Assembly: GCA_013115145.1 (NCBI GenBank)
Contig: JAAPAO010000244.1
Location: forward strand, 1 to 43,220
DNA length: 43,220 nucleotides
From: Perkinsus chesapeaki
Lineage: Eukaryota > Perkinsozoa > Perkinsida > Perkinsidae
Reading direction: 5' to 3'
Positions within the stretch are counted from its first letter, which is position 1, and every line of letters begins with the position of its first letter. Below, piece after piece: positions 21,571 to 31,962 of the stretch. Below the pieces are notes generated by a model that did no database searches, had not been told where the DNA came from, and saw only the letters and a program-made list of their open reading frames with translations. Both the position numbers and the translations under genes were made by a program.

Positions 21571-23483
21571 TCACTCAATAATTTCTATTTTTCTCTTTTT
21601 ATTGCAGTTATCACTATCAGTTTCATCGCAGCTTCCACGGGGCTTCAGCCATCTTCGTATACCCTCTGGTTTAGTCTTCTCCTTCCGTGGTTGCTCTATC
21701 TTATCAGCACTTCTCTTCATTGACCGAAAGAACTGAGATATATCCTGATTTCCCTTTGGAGGTCTTCTCCCTTCCATATGAGTTTGTGCTTCTCTCAAAC
21801 GCTCTTTTGCCTTCACATCTGAAAGCGTCATAAACCAGCATACTCTTCAATTACCTACCATCAACGTGTGCTGCCCCAGGACAAGTGATATCTACTTGCA
21901 ATAGAGTTGTCACCGCAACATGGTCGCTGAATAGTGGCGCAGTGTAGACGATACCAGTACGAAAAGGCCGGCTGCAGTATTCGAACTCCCATTCAATTGC
22001 CGCCTTACAATAAACGAGTCGGTGACGCTAGCGGCTCGGTTGGCCTACTCTGCTGTCCATTTCCGGAATGCCTTTGTCCTCACCAAATCGAGGGGCTGGG
22101 ACGTGTTGACCATCAGCAGTCGCACATCGGAGAGCTGCCTTAGCATCACAACCTATAACATTCTAAATAGATGATAAAAGAGGAGCATGTTACCTAACGG
22201 AAGAGGAGCACCAATTATAATAGGCAAACTATCATCAGTAAGGATATAGTCAATACGAGTGCCAGAATTGGTATATCTGAAACCAATAATCAAAGGAGTC
22301 TTTCGATAAACTCTGTACCTTTTATTCCTATATTGATCCCAACATGTGAACCTATCCACAGCACTTGGATGTGCTTCACGAAAGCTATCCTTCATACCAT
22401 CTCCTTTCATGCCCTCGAGCCAATTCTTAATATCATCATTTCCGCGACCCATACCGTATTTGTCCGCAATCGCCCTCTGCTCGACCACAGGCACGTGCAC
22501 ACCCGCGGTTTTGGCAAGTATTTCAAACAACTCATCAACTTCAATAAAGCCGCTTTTTTTAGCTACACTACCATCTTCTAATAAAACAGTATTGAAATTA
22601 AACGAAGTGCGAAGTGATAAAGGTGAATTAGATGCAGCTCCCAAATATACAATCTTGGTGCTCTCCGTGTTTTGTGTTCCCTCATCTGGTGAGTTACCAT
22701 TGAGATCTACCTGCCGTAATATTTACAATAAATAAAGTAGCTACTGCTTACTTTAACACGATACCTATCAGATCCGATCTTAGCAATCTCTCGAGTGCTC
22801 ATAATATTCATTATCCTATTCCACGTAGTGCTTGATAATGCCTTATTTATGACTCCTGTTGGAGGGCTGGCAAGTAAGGTGTTAATATCGATCATGCGGT
22901 ACTCCCAGCAGACATCTCTGGGATCGGGGGACATATTCAAGTCTCCAGCTAGGATAACCTTCCAACCATCTTTTCTTATCTTTCTACAAAGCTTTCTAAG
23001 CTTGCATAAAAACTGCATTTTATAGGGTATCCGTTTGCCACCTTCACCTCCATTGGGCACATAAACATTAACAAGAGCGACATCACCACCATGGAAGGTT
23101 ACCAGACACCGTCCTTCATCATCAAATCTTGCATCATCGAAAGGTTTAGTAAGAACATCGCGGACTAACAAGCCTCGGCGTACTAGAGTGCACACACCAT
23201 TGAATCCTGGCTTGGTAGTTGAATGTGACCAGTATACATCATAACCTTTTGGAATTGCCTCTTCAACAGTTTCAGTACTCGAAGCTCTACTTTTGCTAAC
23301 TTTTGATTCTTGTACGGCAAGGACATCTACATCATGTTTCGTGAGATAGTTGTAAATTGATCCATGGTACTTAATGAGTAGCTTAGCAGTTCTTATCCAA
23401 CCGGCAACATTCCAACTCATCACCTTCAGAGTGTCGTTCGTGTTGTTATCTGCATTCGTGTTGATCGTATCATTTACTTCCAT
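21571..23483 (-). CDS. APN2: AP endonuclease 2 (Apn2/APEX2, exonuclease III family)
   Basis: Five exons (23483-22752, 22710-22194, 22152-22049, 22003-21859, 21818-21571) give 581 residues; introns are 40-45 nt and all phases agree. Catalytic landmarks of the EEP/ExoIII fold are in order: MSWNVAGW, DVLAVQESK, NVYVPNGG, ILAGDLNMSPDPRD, SGTRIDYIL and APLFSDHVAV. The CWDQYRNKRY segment before RIDYIL is typical of Apn2. The enzyme cleaves DNA at abasic sites and removes 3' blocks. After the domain a basic tail contains NQDISQFFRSMKR, which looks like a PCNA-binding PIP box with N replacing the first Q. The tail ends KKRKIEIIE, a possible nuclear signal. No GRF zinc finger is in this model. Length fits the family. 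Confidence 0.9.
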
Positions 23484-23636
23484 TTATAAGATAATCGAGA
23501 TACTTGGCAGGACTTGGCAGGACTTGGCATGTACTGTTACTCAACTCATTACTTAAACTCATGAAACGTCGCTCATCCGTGAGCTACAAACGAGTGTGTT
23601 TGCTTTTGAATTGGAATCTCCAATCCATAAAAATGA

Positions 23637-25232
23637 CTATGGTGTGTTGCCAATAGTCAAAAGAAGCTTTTCCATAGAGAATACTATTATGATGTGACAT
23701 AAAGAGATGAGAATAAGGTCTAGCAGTCTGTAGATAGGGAACAAAGAGAAGGGAACAACTTGCGTCAGACTCTCTGGGTAGCGCAAGCCCACCACCATGT
23801 CATCACACCATCTTGCAGAGCGAAGAAAAAGAAAATGGATAACGATAAGAAATATACGAATGATAGATAACATATAAGTAGTGCGAACAACGAAGATTGT
23901 TTGAACAATGTTGAACACTTTGAGCACTAATATGTGAAGTAACAATCGCGAAGTCGACACCGCTAGAGTGGTGAGCAAGCCATCGCCGCCCACCAATGCG
24001 TAAGCCAAAATTTGTGGAAAACACATAATGTATGTCATGACATATGAAAAACCATTACTACCCCACAATTGCGGCAACACACGCTATATGGTTCTGACAT
24101 GATCACGGAAGCTTTGAAAATCGCCGTATAGAATTTTAATAGCAGCTAGTAGGGGCTCCCTATCTTTCGGATTGGTACAGTATAGTTTATCAGAACTTAT
24201 TTTATTCATACAATTGATAAATTTGTTAATCTGTGGAACATCAACACAGATGACCTTATAACTAACCATAATAGAATATAGTATGTCTATTAGGCTTACC
24301 AACAAATAGCGTGTATTGTGGTAATAATAAGTGTCAACAACCATCATACAACATAACCAATAACACCATTGAAATAAGGCATATACGAGAATATCGTTTA
24401 CCAAAGGTACAGCCCAGATTTCCAACTTTTCCAGAGAAGGTAGGATGGTGAAAACTGACGAATGTTCCGAACGGCGGCAACCATTCCATGTCCTTGTGGA
24501 AAGGAATAATGCAAGTTCAAATAAGCACCATAGACGCTGATTATAATCCTCGCTCAGACAGAGGACAAAACTGCGGGAGCGAGCAATAGACTGGCCGATC
24601 CTGGCTATCCCGTCGAGTTTGAGGTTGGAGTTGGTCTGATGGATGCAAGCCCAATCTAGGAATACGACAGGGCGACCAAGTAGGGGAAAATGTACGAGAC
24701 AGTAGGAGAAGATAACAGCAATAACAGGGGCGAAAAATAGGCATAGTGCAGGTGACCAGCACGTTACATATTGTAATAGAAGGGAGGATACCAAAGTAAT
24801 AGGCAAAACATATCCCCCATAGAATCTTATAAATATACATAACACTTGCGCCATTTTCTTGGCGTGCCAAGAATGACTGATAAAAAAGTCTATATGACCG
24901 TATGGATTAGAATTCCGATATACCATTTGAGACACCATCACTTCGTCTCCTTGACAGATGGGAAGGAATATCTTTGCCAACTGTCGAACCTCAATACCGC
25001 TAACTTTACCACCAACATAGATGCAACTGCTCTTAGGATGCAAAGGATGACCTGGTCTCCTACAAGGAAACATGTTGCATAATAGAGAATATAGAATCAT
25101 ACGAAAGCACTGAATTAAATGACGAAAATGACAAGGGCCATAATCCATCCTATCTTGACAACGTGTGTTCCTATGACATGCTATCACATGTAGACACTCC
25201 CAATAGTCGTCAAAAAATACATTGAGGCTCAC
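23637..25232 (-). CDS. FISHSW-type membrane protein, split by an in-frame TAG
   Basis: From ATG 25232 the frame runs 382 codons to a TAG at 24084-24086, then continues in the same frame to 23637. The first part has FFISHSW (residues about 116-122), a membrane helix pair, VVFLDWACIHQTN, IGQSIARSRSFVLCLSEDY and QRLWCLFELALFL. This order resembles a TIR-like fold found in many proteins of dinoflagellates and relatives; it is known to me only as uncharacterised. More hydrophobic segments and a REPLLAAIKILYGDFQSFRDHVRT segment follow. The part after the TAG is strongly hydrophobic (three or four helices). A 15-nt intron (GTCAGAACCATATAG, 24084-24098) would remove the stop and keep frame. Otherwise it is a nonsense mutation, readthrough, or a true end. 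Confidence 0.65.
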
Positions 25233-25356
25233 CAGTCGATATTCCTCTATGGCTCATCGTTAAAGACATCGCATATTGTGACCATCATACTAAACACAAG
25301 AAGGCATAATTGAACAACGTAATGTCAATAAGCATGTAAGCGTATTATGGTAAGGT

Positions 25357-26202
25357 CTACTGTTGCCCTCTAATAAAACTTCTAAACGATCTTCTATTCC
25401 TGTTCCTCTGTGCCTCACTTATCGGTCTAGGAGTGTCATCATCATATACATAAGGATAACTTGCAGTATCAACCTTAACAGTCTCAAGGCCTTCAGCTTT
25501 ATATAAATACGGGAAGCTACTACCACAAACCACCGCAGAGTGATTAACACTATCAAACATATAAGGGAACCCTCTTATTGCCACTCCCTTAGCATCATTG
25601 TACTTGTTGTAAACGTACGGAAATGAGCTAGCAGTAACCAAACCAACACACGGTGGAGCTGTCATATAGGGGAACGTAGCATCAGATACATTAGCAATAC
25701 TATTATCATGACAATGCATATAAGGGAAGCTCCTATCCGAAGCACACCCTTCCTGGGCAAGTGGCGAGGCCGGAGGTGCAGTGGAAGACAACCCAGCGCC
25801 TTTAGTAGCATCAACTGCTGCAGGGGTGCTGCCCTTGCCTAGTTTAGCTTCTCTGAATGCCTTCAAGCTGACTTTCTCGTATTGATTAGCAATTGGTGGG
25901 GGAGGCAGCATCGCCTTAATAGGAACGTTTTCCTCATCTCCAAATTTACCCTTCTCTCGCGTAACCTCAACCCTCCTAGGTGGCATCGGTGTTATCATTT
26001 CACTAGCTCTTGGGGGAACTGCATTTGGAGATCTATCAAAACAGCCGGAGCAGAAGTTTAGCATTGTCAAGAGGGATAAATAAGCTACACCAAAAATATC
26101 TCCTAGCAGGTAGTCATCATCCACCAATAACAGTCTTTGCCTCGATGACTTTTGCGCTGCGGTGTAGTGACTTTGCGCCCGTCTATTTATACGAAAAGCC
26201 AT
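25357..26202 (-). CDS. Protein with six 18-residue FPY repeats
   Basis: The ATG at 26202 opens a 281-residue protein. The N-terminal half is basic, then hydrophobic (IFGVAYLSLLTMLNFCSGCF, residues about 36-55). It then becomes proline-rich (TPMPPRRVEV, AMLPPPPIA). From residue 159 the motif F/Y-P-Y-hydrophobic recurs six times (FPYMH, FPYMT, FPYVY, FPYMF, FPYLY, YPYVY) at residues 159, 177, 194, 212, 230 and 249, a spacing of 17-19. The C-terminus is arginine-rich. I know no family with this repeat; it is not the alveolin repeat. GATATTTTTG is followed by GTGTAG at residue 36 and a TAG-ended segment, so the hydrophobic stretch could instead be a short in-frame intron. Confidence 0.6.
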   Translation of the reverse strand: MAFRINRRAQSHYTAAQKSSRQRLLLVDDDYLLGDIFGVAYLSLLTMLNFCSGCFDRSPNAVPPRASEMITPMPPRRVEVTREKGKFGDEENVPIKAMLPPPPIANQYEKVSLKAFREAKLGKGSTPAAVDATKGAGLSSTAPPASPLAQEGCASDRSFPYMHCHDNSIANVSDATFPYMTAPPCVGLVTASSFPYVYNKYNDAKGVAIRGFPYMFDSVNHSAVVCGSSFPYLYKAEGLETVKVDTASYPYVYDDDTPRPISEAQRNRNRRSFRSFIRGQQ

Positions 26203-26557
26203 ACTAGCGGGAGACACAGTAAAGTAAGAGGGATAGCGGCACGATAACAACAAGTGATATAATATTCAGGAGTGAGAGAAGCACAGATCCACACACTACA
26301 GGCCGCTTGGTGAGGAATGGTAACTACAACAATAAGAATCTTATTAACTGTAATAATTACAACAATCAGAAACGGTATATTCTGTAAGTCTGTGACGCAG
26401 AAATCGCAAAAGAAATACCAACAAATGATGGGGGCGCGTTAGTGTCAGCCGTCAATAGGAGGCAAGTCTTGCGGCTTTTTCAACAATGAGACTTCCGTTT
26501 ATTTTCCCCTTCTGTACACATCCCTACGATAAAACAGAAAACGCATGGCTTCCGAAA
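26203..26557. other. Intergenic, no gene seen
   Basis: No exon or RNA gene was found in these 355 bp. They separate two minus-strand genes and probably hold the promoter of the FPY-repeat gene. Confidence 0.5.
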
Positions 26558-27400
26558 CTAACTATCATCATCATAATCCAGTCCCTTTGATGCTTTCCTA
26601 ATCACCGCTCTCGGACGCTTTCTCAATGGGTAACTACCAGTGCCACTAGGATAGGTCGTAGGGGTATGAATCTGAGGAAACAATAATACGACACGATACT
26701 GACGTATGAGGTAATAATAATAATATATACTTACGGTATCGAAATGGTTACCGTAGATAGCTAGAGTTATTGTTAGTGAGGTATAATAGTAAATATTGTC
26801 AGACTTAATACTTATAATCTTTCTGAGAGATTCTTGCACCGGTTTTTCCTTCTCAATACTATACTCATTACATTGGTAATAGGAATGGGCTTCACGTCAC
26901 TGAACTATTGCCCTTGATAGAATCCGCGCGAACACAAGCTGATTAAACAGCTTTATTAAAATAATGATGACTTGTGAGGTGTGAGAGAATATCCTCAACT
27001 TGAAAAAGTAAATGACTCAAGCTTAATAATATCTCTTGGACTTGGAGGAGAATCCCTTCTCCAAGTTGAATTAAGACCCCCAAACAGCACGAAAATCGTT
27101 TTACTTGTATATAGCTCAAAGGCTCTGCTCTATCATAGTTAGCTTCCTTTTTCTTATCAACGTCAGCTTCTCCATTCTGTCTTTCCTTCCCCACTTTCAG
27201 TATCATTTCCAGTTGTTTAGCTTTTCTTATTTTCTCTCTCGCCAATCGAAATGCTCCTCTTTTAAGAACGTCCATCTGTGACAGCCCCTCCTCAACTTCC
27301 TTTTCTGTCCTTCCAGCCACAACACCTTTCTCTATGGCTTGTATTAAATAAGGTGCCGCATCGATAACAGGACCATCGTATCTAAAGTAGCGAACAGTTG
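26558..27400 (-). CDS. Helical/charged protein of unknown function
   Basis: A well-conserved-looking exon reads YDGPVIDAAPYLIQAIEKGV, then GRTEKEVEEGLSQMDVLKRG and a lysine/arginine-rich helix (REKIRKAKQLEMILKVGKE), and ends at a donor near 27110. Later exons include VQESLRKII and, after a 51-nt intron, TIYGNHFDT. A 63-nt intron (26680-26742 region) then leads to the last exon, PTTYPSGTGSYPLRKRPRAV, with an acidic YDDDDS end at 26558. The 5' start was not found: no in-frame ATG precedes the conserved part, and a preceding exon near 27430-27470 (WFEFELPVWNQLRV) is plausible. No family recognised. Confidence 0.5.
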
Positions 27401-27540
27401 CTCATAAAGATACAAAACTATTCAAACAACCAAGGAACCCGGAGTTGATTCCAGACTGGCAATTCAAACTCAAACCATGACGAATGGCTAGACTCAAACC
27501 GCCGCCCAAATGCGAGAAAGGGTGCGCAGATAGGTGAAAA

Positions 27541-27885
27541 ATGGCTACCAATTCAGAGACTACAGAGCCCTTGAAACCATACGTAGTTGGCCCATACCGG
27601 AAGGACTACGTAAAGCATATGTATTGAAGCTACCATCACTAATGTTGAGAAATATCTTTCGACACACATCTGTGACGAAAACGCACGCGAGGAAAACGCA
27701 TCAGGCACTCTCTCTAGGAACGTGCTCAAGCCTTATTTTCACCTATATGCTAAATGGTAATCTATATCTTAAACCTCTGCTGCATTGGGAGCATTACTCT
27801 GGAAACAGATATAGAACAATCTTCCGTGAGGCTGAATGGACCCCGCGTCACTGAAATTGATGGATCGGTGAGAAGAACTGCATAG
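27541..27885 (+). CDS. Possible small protein, uncertain exons
   Basis: An ATG in good context (AAAAATGG) opens MATNSETTEPLKPYVVGPYR and reaches a stop at 27625. Removing a 20-nt intron at 27610-27629, and one near 27753-27809, keeps an open frame to TAG at 27883-27885. A different frame at 27630-27750 (VEKYLSTHICDENAREENAS) looks more natural but does not splice in phase in my hands. The complementary strand over 27400-27606 is also open without an ATG. One of the two strands is a shadow; I cannot decide which with certainty. Confidence 0.35.
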
Positions 27886-27997
27886 TAAAAGCCGTGCCCT
27901 ACTAGTAACAAGCGGGTAGTAAACAACCTCGGTTTTTGGGGGGTTTGGGTTTCGGGTTTCAATAAAATCTGCCCGAGAGAAGCACTATAGCTGCTGC

Positions 27998-28967
27998 TTA
28001 CAAATGGACATAATCTACCCAATCTTTGATGTTTAAAGTGACCATCTTAGTGTCAGCAATCTCTGTTACATCCAAATTGACATCACTCTCCTTCACTTGG
28101 GTAAATAAATACTGCATGAACTGGTCCCAAGATTGACCTGAAAAATATCTTACATAACTTATAGAGTTTTCATCACCTTGAATAACATTGAAGGTAGATA
28201 TACGGCCAGTGTAGGACCTAAGGAGAGTTGTGGAAAGAGCGGTATGAGATAACATCATAACTCACTCACTCTTGGCGTTATTAATTAGACAGCAAACATC
28301 AACTTCGGTGGGTGTTAAACCAGCCTGACAATTTGATGGAACAATTAAGTATCATATCAGTGTTGGATTGCTGCATGAATCACAAGGACAAAAAATTCCA
28401 CGAATTCCTCATTGGCTTCTTCAGCGGTCGGTATTGAAAATTGTATATGATGCGATAGCTGTGGAGCTGAGCTGAGGACGATGTTAACATTTATTCCAAG
28501 ACTGTGTTGAATCCAAAGGCACATGTCACGAAATGTGACACCAATATAGAAAAGGGCGATGTAATAAGCGATATTGCCGTTATGCCAATATTATAGTAAT
28601 ATGGCCTTGCCGGGTTATAAAAACGTTAAAATCCCAGCTGACTGTCATCCGCGAAGTACCTCAACATTTATGGAAAAGCGAACAACATTTGATCCGACCA
28701 TATGATACCAAACGGGTCATTATTCTGATCCGTTGTTGTGTCGGAAGATTGACGCCTTGGCGAGTGACGGAGATTTACGATAAGCGATCCAGGAGTTATA
28801 ACTGACCACTTGCCATTTCCTCCCGTCCCGCCTACTGTGACGGAACTCCTGGACGACAACCTCACCTTGATAAGCAATAAACCATGAGTAGTATTATCAC
28901 CAGATAAACTGCATTCGGGGAATAGTATAACAGATTGAGGTTGTGCTGCTGCCTCACTGGCGGACAT
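27998..28967 (-). CDS. Multi-exon protein of unknown function
   Basis: ATG 28967 begins MSASEAAAQPQSVILFPECS. Exon 1 (28967-28866) is followed by a 20-nt intron (28846-28865), then an exon reading FRHSRRDGRKWQVVSYNSWI. A 23-nt intron follows it in phase. A later exon (about 28565-28375) reads YIALFYIGVTFRDMCLWIQH, then IPTAEEANEEFVEFFVLVIH. The last exon (28258-27998) reads TFNVIQGDENSISYVRYFSG and ends VTLNIKDWVDYVHL. The joins around 28650 and 28330 are not resolved. A mix of one hydrophobic stretch and globular segments is visible; I recognise no family. Confidence 0.5.
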
Positions 28968-29506
28968 TGTAAAAATATAAATGGGGAGTGCTAACCGCTA
29001 CATAAATAAGATATATCGAACTATAGCAGCATTATCTTTTCTATTGTGCAGCACTGCTCTTCTGACGGCGCAGACGGGAAGCCATTATGGAAACATAATA
29101 CAATATAATAACGATGACTTCATCATACTTTATAACTATATAAATTCATGTACAGTATCACACTAACATTAACCACAATACATTTTACTGCACTTAAGGA
29201 TTTAACAGGGTAATGCTATCACACAATAATCAACAAAAATAGCAGATATACGTACTGTAGTATAACAATGATACTTTACTAATACACAATGTGATTGAAG
29301 AATCTACACAAATTCCCATACCGGTGAACTATTGGGATATATGCTCGTGATCCACCTAGAGATGCGACCGAGCAAAAAAGCTCCGCCAATCGAGGTCCGC
29401 GGGATTGTTGTGCAACAAAGATCACTCCATGCTATTATTGATAAACTCCACTGTACTGTCGTAATAGTAGACAGAAACATGATCAGCTGCTACTGCTGCA
29501 TACCCA
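28968..29506. other. Intergenic, no certain gene
   Basis: Short open stretches at 28981-29166 and 29332-29535 lack coding character. AT-rich sequence around 29090-29300 holds no recognisable RNA gene or repeat. Confidence 0.4.
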
Positions 29507-29671
29507 TCAGTGGTACCTCGCAAAGTTCTTCTTAGCTTCCTCTAGAGCCCTAACCCATTGCCTCCTCCATGTTAGATTCCCTGGAATGTCAGAGTACCTA
29601 GAATTAACCACTGCTCGAGTTTCGTAAGGTTGTTGAATATATTCAAATTCTGACTGGAATCTAACAAACAT
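29507..29671 (-). CDS. Small basic protein, 54 residues
   Basis: A single open exon from ATG 29671 reads MFVRFQSEFEYIQQPYETRA, then RYSDIPGNLTWRRQWVRALE, ending in AKKNFARYH. The composition is clearly protein-like and basic, with alternating aromatic and charged residues, as in small mitochondrial or ribosomal subunits, but I cannot assign it. The frame is open upstream, so a 5' exon may be missing. Confidence 0.45.
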   Translation of the reverse strand: MFVRFQSEFEYIQQPYETRAVVNSRYSDIPGNLTWRRQWVRALEEAKKNFARYH

Positions 29672-30049
29672 GCCATCCCCGAAAATCAATATTTTGTGTG
29701 GTGAAGTATGCTACTTATTGTGATACAGGATACGCTATCACTAATAATAATGGAGTAAGACCAGATGATATAACTATATTATTAATACCTATGAAATAGT
29801 TACCAATCAATACTTATTAATATAACAATAAATATTCAATTAATTTCTGTATTGGTAATGACGTATGCTTCTAGACAACATTTGTTTAGCCTGACGATAA
29901 TATTGACCCCATAACCTATACATAACCGACACCATCAGAGTAAACTAGCAGTAAACCTATCCGACTTGATTAATAATTCAGGTTACTGCTTGTATAAACA
30001 GTAACCAACACAGTAATGTTGAATCACCAATAATCATATCTCATATTTA
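29672..30049. other. AT-rich intergenic region
   Basis: Nothing coding or structured was seen in these 378 bp, apart from AT-rich simple sequence. Confidence 0.5.
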
Positions 30050-30325
30050 CTACTTTGTAGCATATCTCCAATTAGGCACTAACATCTGCATGGTATCTTT
30101 ACGCAGTGGCCTCAGCTCCATAAGCAACTCGCCATGGTCTTGCTCATACCTGCAGCAAGCCACAGCAAAAATTATTAGTGATTCGGGCATTAGTCTATCC
30201 AATGTCAACATGGATGATAATTTCATTATTGAATATGACATCCAAAACAGAGGGATATTCCTAGGAAAGTAGGGAGAACTGCTTACATCAGAAAAAGGGA
30301 CAGAATTTGTGTGCAAATCCAGCAT
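30050..30325 (-). CDS. Small protein of unknown function, 2-3 exons
   Basis: From ATG 30325, MLDLHTNSVPFSD leads to a 26-nt intron (GTAAGC...CCTAG). In phase, EYPSVLDVIFNNEIIIHV follows, then a second intron of about 60 nt. The last exon (QDHGELLMELRPLRKDTMQM to WRYATK) ends at TAG 30050. The second join is not exact. The frame is open 5' of the ATG (RPYNCVLVQSK), so the start could lie upstream, but the tRNA gene at 30379 limits this. No family recognised. Confidence 0.45.
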   Translation of the reverse strand: MLDLHTNSVPFSDVSSSPYFPRNIPLFWMSYSIMKLSSMLTLDRLMPESLIIFAVACCRYEQDHGELLMELRPLRKDTMQMLVPNWRYATK

Positions 30326-30378
30326 TTTGGACTGCACTAGGACACAATTGTAAGGCCGACAAGTACGAAAGATGAATA

Positions 30379-30452
30379 TGGTCGATGCAGGGCTCGAACC
30401 TGCGACCCTCGCGTTATTAGCACGATGCTCTAACCGACTGAGCTAAACGACC
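30379..30452 (-). tRNA. tRNA-Ile (anticodon AAT)
   Basis: Read on the minus strand, the gene begins GGTCGTTTAGCTCAGTCGG (A box), has the anticodon loop CTAATAA (anticodon AAT) and the T arm GCAGG-TTCGAGC-CCTGC, and ends ATCGACC plus discriminator A. The acceptor stem has one T-T mismatch. AAT isoleucine tRNAs are the usual eukaryotic type. There is no intron. Confidence 0.95.
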
Positions 30453-31240
30453 GATAACACCTAGCATAGCAGGATGGTTCCCACCAGTCTCGCATGGAGA
30501 ACGCTATCCGATTCTCCCGGCCTTCGTAACACAGCGCGATTATCAGATCTCAACCCTCATACGCTTTCTAGATTCTAGTATTTCGACAATACACTGTTAT
30601 TGTCGTTCGCTGCCGACGGCCTTTGTAGAGAGACTAGCAGCGCTACTACCAATCCCTCACCTGAGGGGCAACCGCGCTCGCCCTGGCACGCATGCTTGGG
30701 AGGCGCGAGAAATGAATCATACCAAGAAAGGGTCGACTACTCTACTTTCTACAAGTCCCTTTGGCCTAGCGTGGAGGTATAAATTATTGTATGAACTACA
30801 GGGTTTCATCAAGCAAAGGGGAACTAGCTCGAAGAGCGTCTCTCGGTTTAGTATGCCAGTCTCCTTTTGCCAGGGGCACCGAGATCGATGCCCGGGTTCC
30901 TGTTACTGTCCTCACAGATGCTCTAACCCCTCCCTAAAACTCACCTTCACCAGATCACGGATGAGTACTGTATTAGCATAGTAACGGTCGAGCAATATTA
31001 CATTACTGGTAATTATTAAATTAATAATGATGAGGCAATGATAGAGTTCACCCGGCCCACTCACTCACCCATGAAATTAATAATATTAATGTATTACTTT
31101 TCACCCGGTGAGAAGTAACCTATCATACGTGCATCCTCCTAAGGTACCAATAAAAGGAAACTCTGAGACAATACGCGTTCGGATTTTTTCTGTCGATCAA
31201 TTCTTCTTCTGATTAACATTCTGAATCCTCCCACGCGACA
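30453..31240. other. No certain gene; GC-richer segment
   Basis: The segment 30560-30980 is richer in G+C than its surroundings and has overlapping open stretches on the plus strand (30600-30782, 30712-30981), but frames change without good splice sites. It may be a decayed gene. The rest (31000-31130) is AT-rich. Confidence 0.35.
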
Positions 31241-31941
31241 TTACTTCTTCAATGATGCCTCCCAGGCGCTCTTCATCAATGACGTCTTATCTCCCATTCG
31301 CTCAATACGATGCCTACATAATACCAATAATCTCATACCGACACCGCCGATAACTAACTTCAGTTTAAGCATTTGTTCCTCTATATGGAACCTTCTAGTC
31401 TCGAGCTCTTCCCTCAACTGCTGCTTATCCCTATAAACATATCTTTGCTCCCACGCTCCCTATTCCTACATTACCGTATCTCCTTGGCACGTATTGTCTG
31501 CTGATGAATCTCCCGCCTGGATAGAACTGTTAATATCCTTTTCATTGTCATTTTAACCTGCGAAAAGATGAATTAGACATATAACTAGATAGCACTTAAC
31601 CCTCCACGGGTGCGATACTTCCCAGGAATAGTAACACTCCTATTAAACTCATAAAACACCCCCCTCAATGATATGTTCTACCTTAATCTACCACTACTCT
31701 ATCATAGTCCAACGGAGACTCAACGACCTTATATAACACTTGTCAGTAAATGAAAATCGGCGATAAATACCTCAATTCCGCAACAGTAAGCCTTCTCGAA
31801 CCGCCTATCAAGTGAATGACATTTCCCATTCTTCGAATGATCCATTGACCCTTGCCCCGCCCTCCCATTTATCACCTTCTTAAGCCTGCCATGATAGCTC
31901 CACTCAGTCCTGTGTGCCCGAGCAAAAGCTCTTTCCGACAT
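31241..31941 (-). CDS. Basic helical protein, unknown
   Basis: ATG 31941 opens MSERAFARAHRTEWSYHGRL to a donor near 31740. A middle exon after an acceptor TTTCGCAG reads VKMTMKRILTVLSRREIHQQ. The last exon reads KQQLREELETRRFHIEEQML and ends SLMKSAWEASLKK at TAA 31241-31243. It is helical and strongly charged, with coiled-coil character in the last third. The join between the middle and last exon, near 31470, is not in phase in my model. No family recognised. Confidence 0.45.
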
Positions 31942-31962
31942 TAAAAAATTTTTCTCTTTCAA

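Noticed and set aside
24084-24086. TAG as a reassigned sense codon
   Set aside because: TAG, TAA and TGA all end well-supported genes in this window (for example TAG at 27883 and 30050, TAA at 12474, TGA at 21571), so a genome-wide reassignment is unlikely.
27525-27550. GTAGCCATTTT on the minus strand, resembling part of the dinoflagellate/perkinsid spliced leader
   Set aside because: Only 11 bases match, the GGCTCAAG end is absent and no donor site follows; it lies in likely coding sequence.
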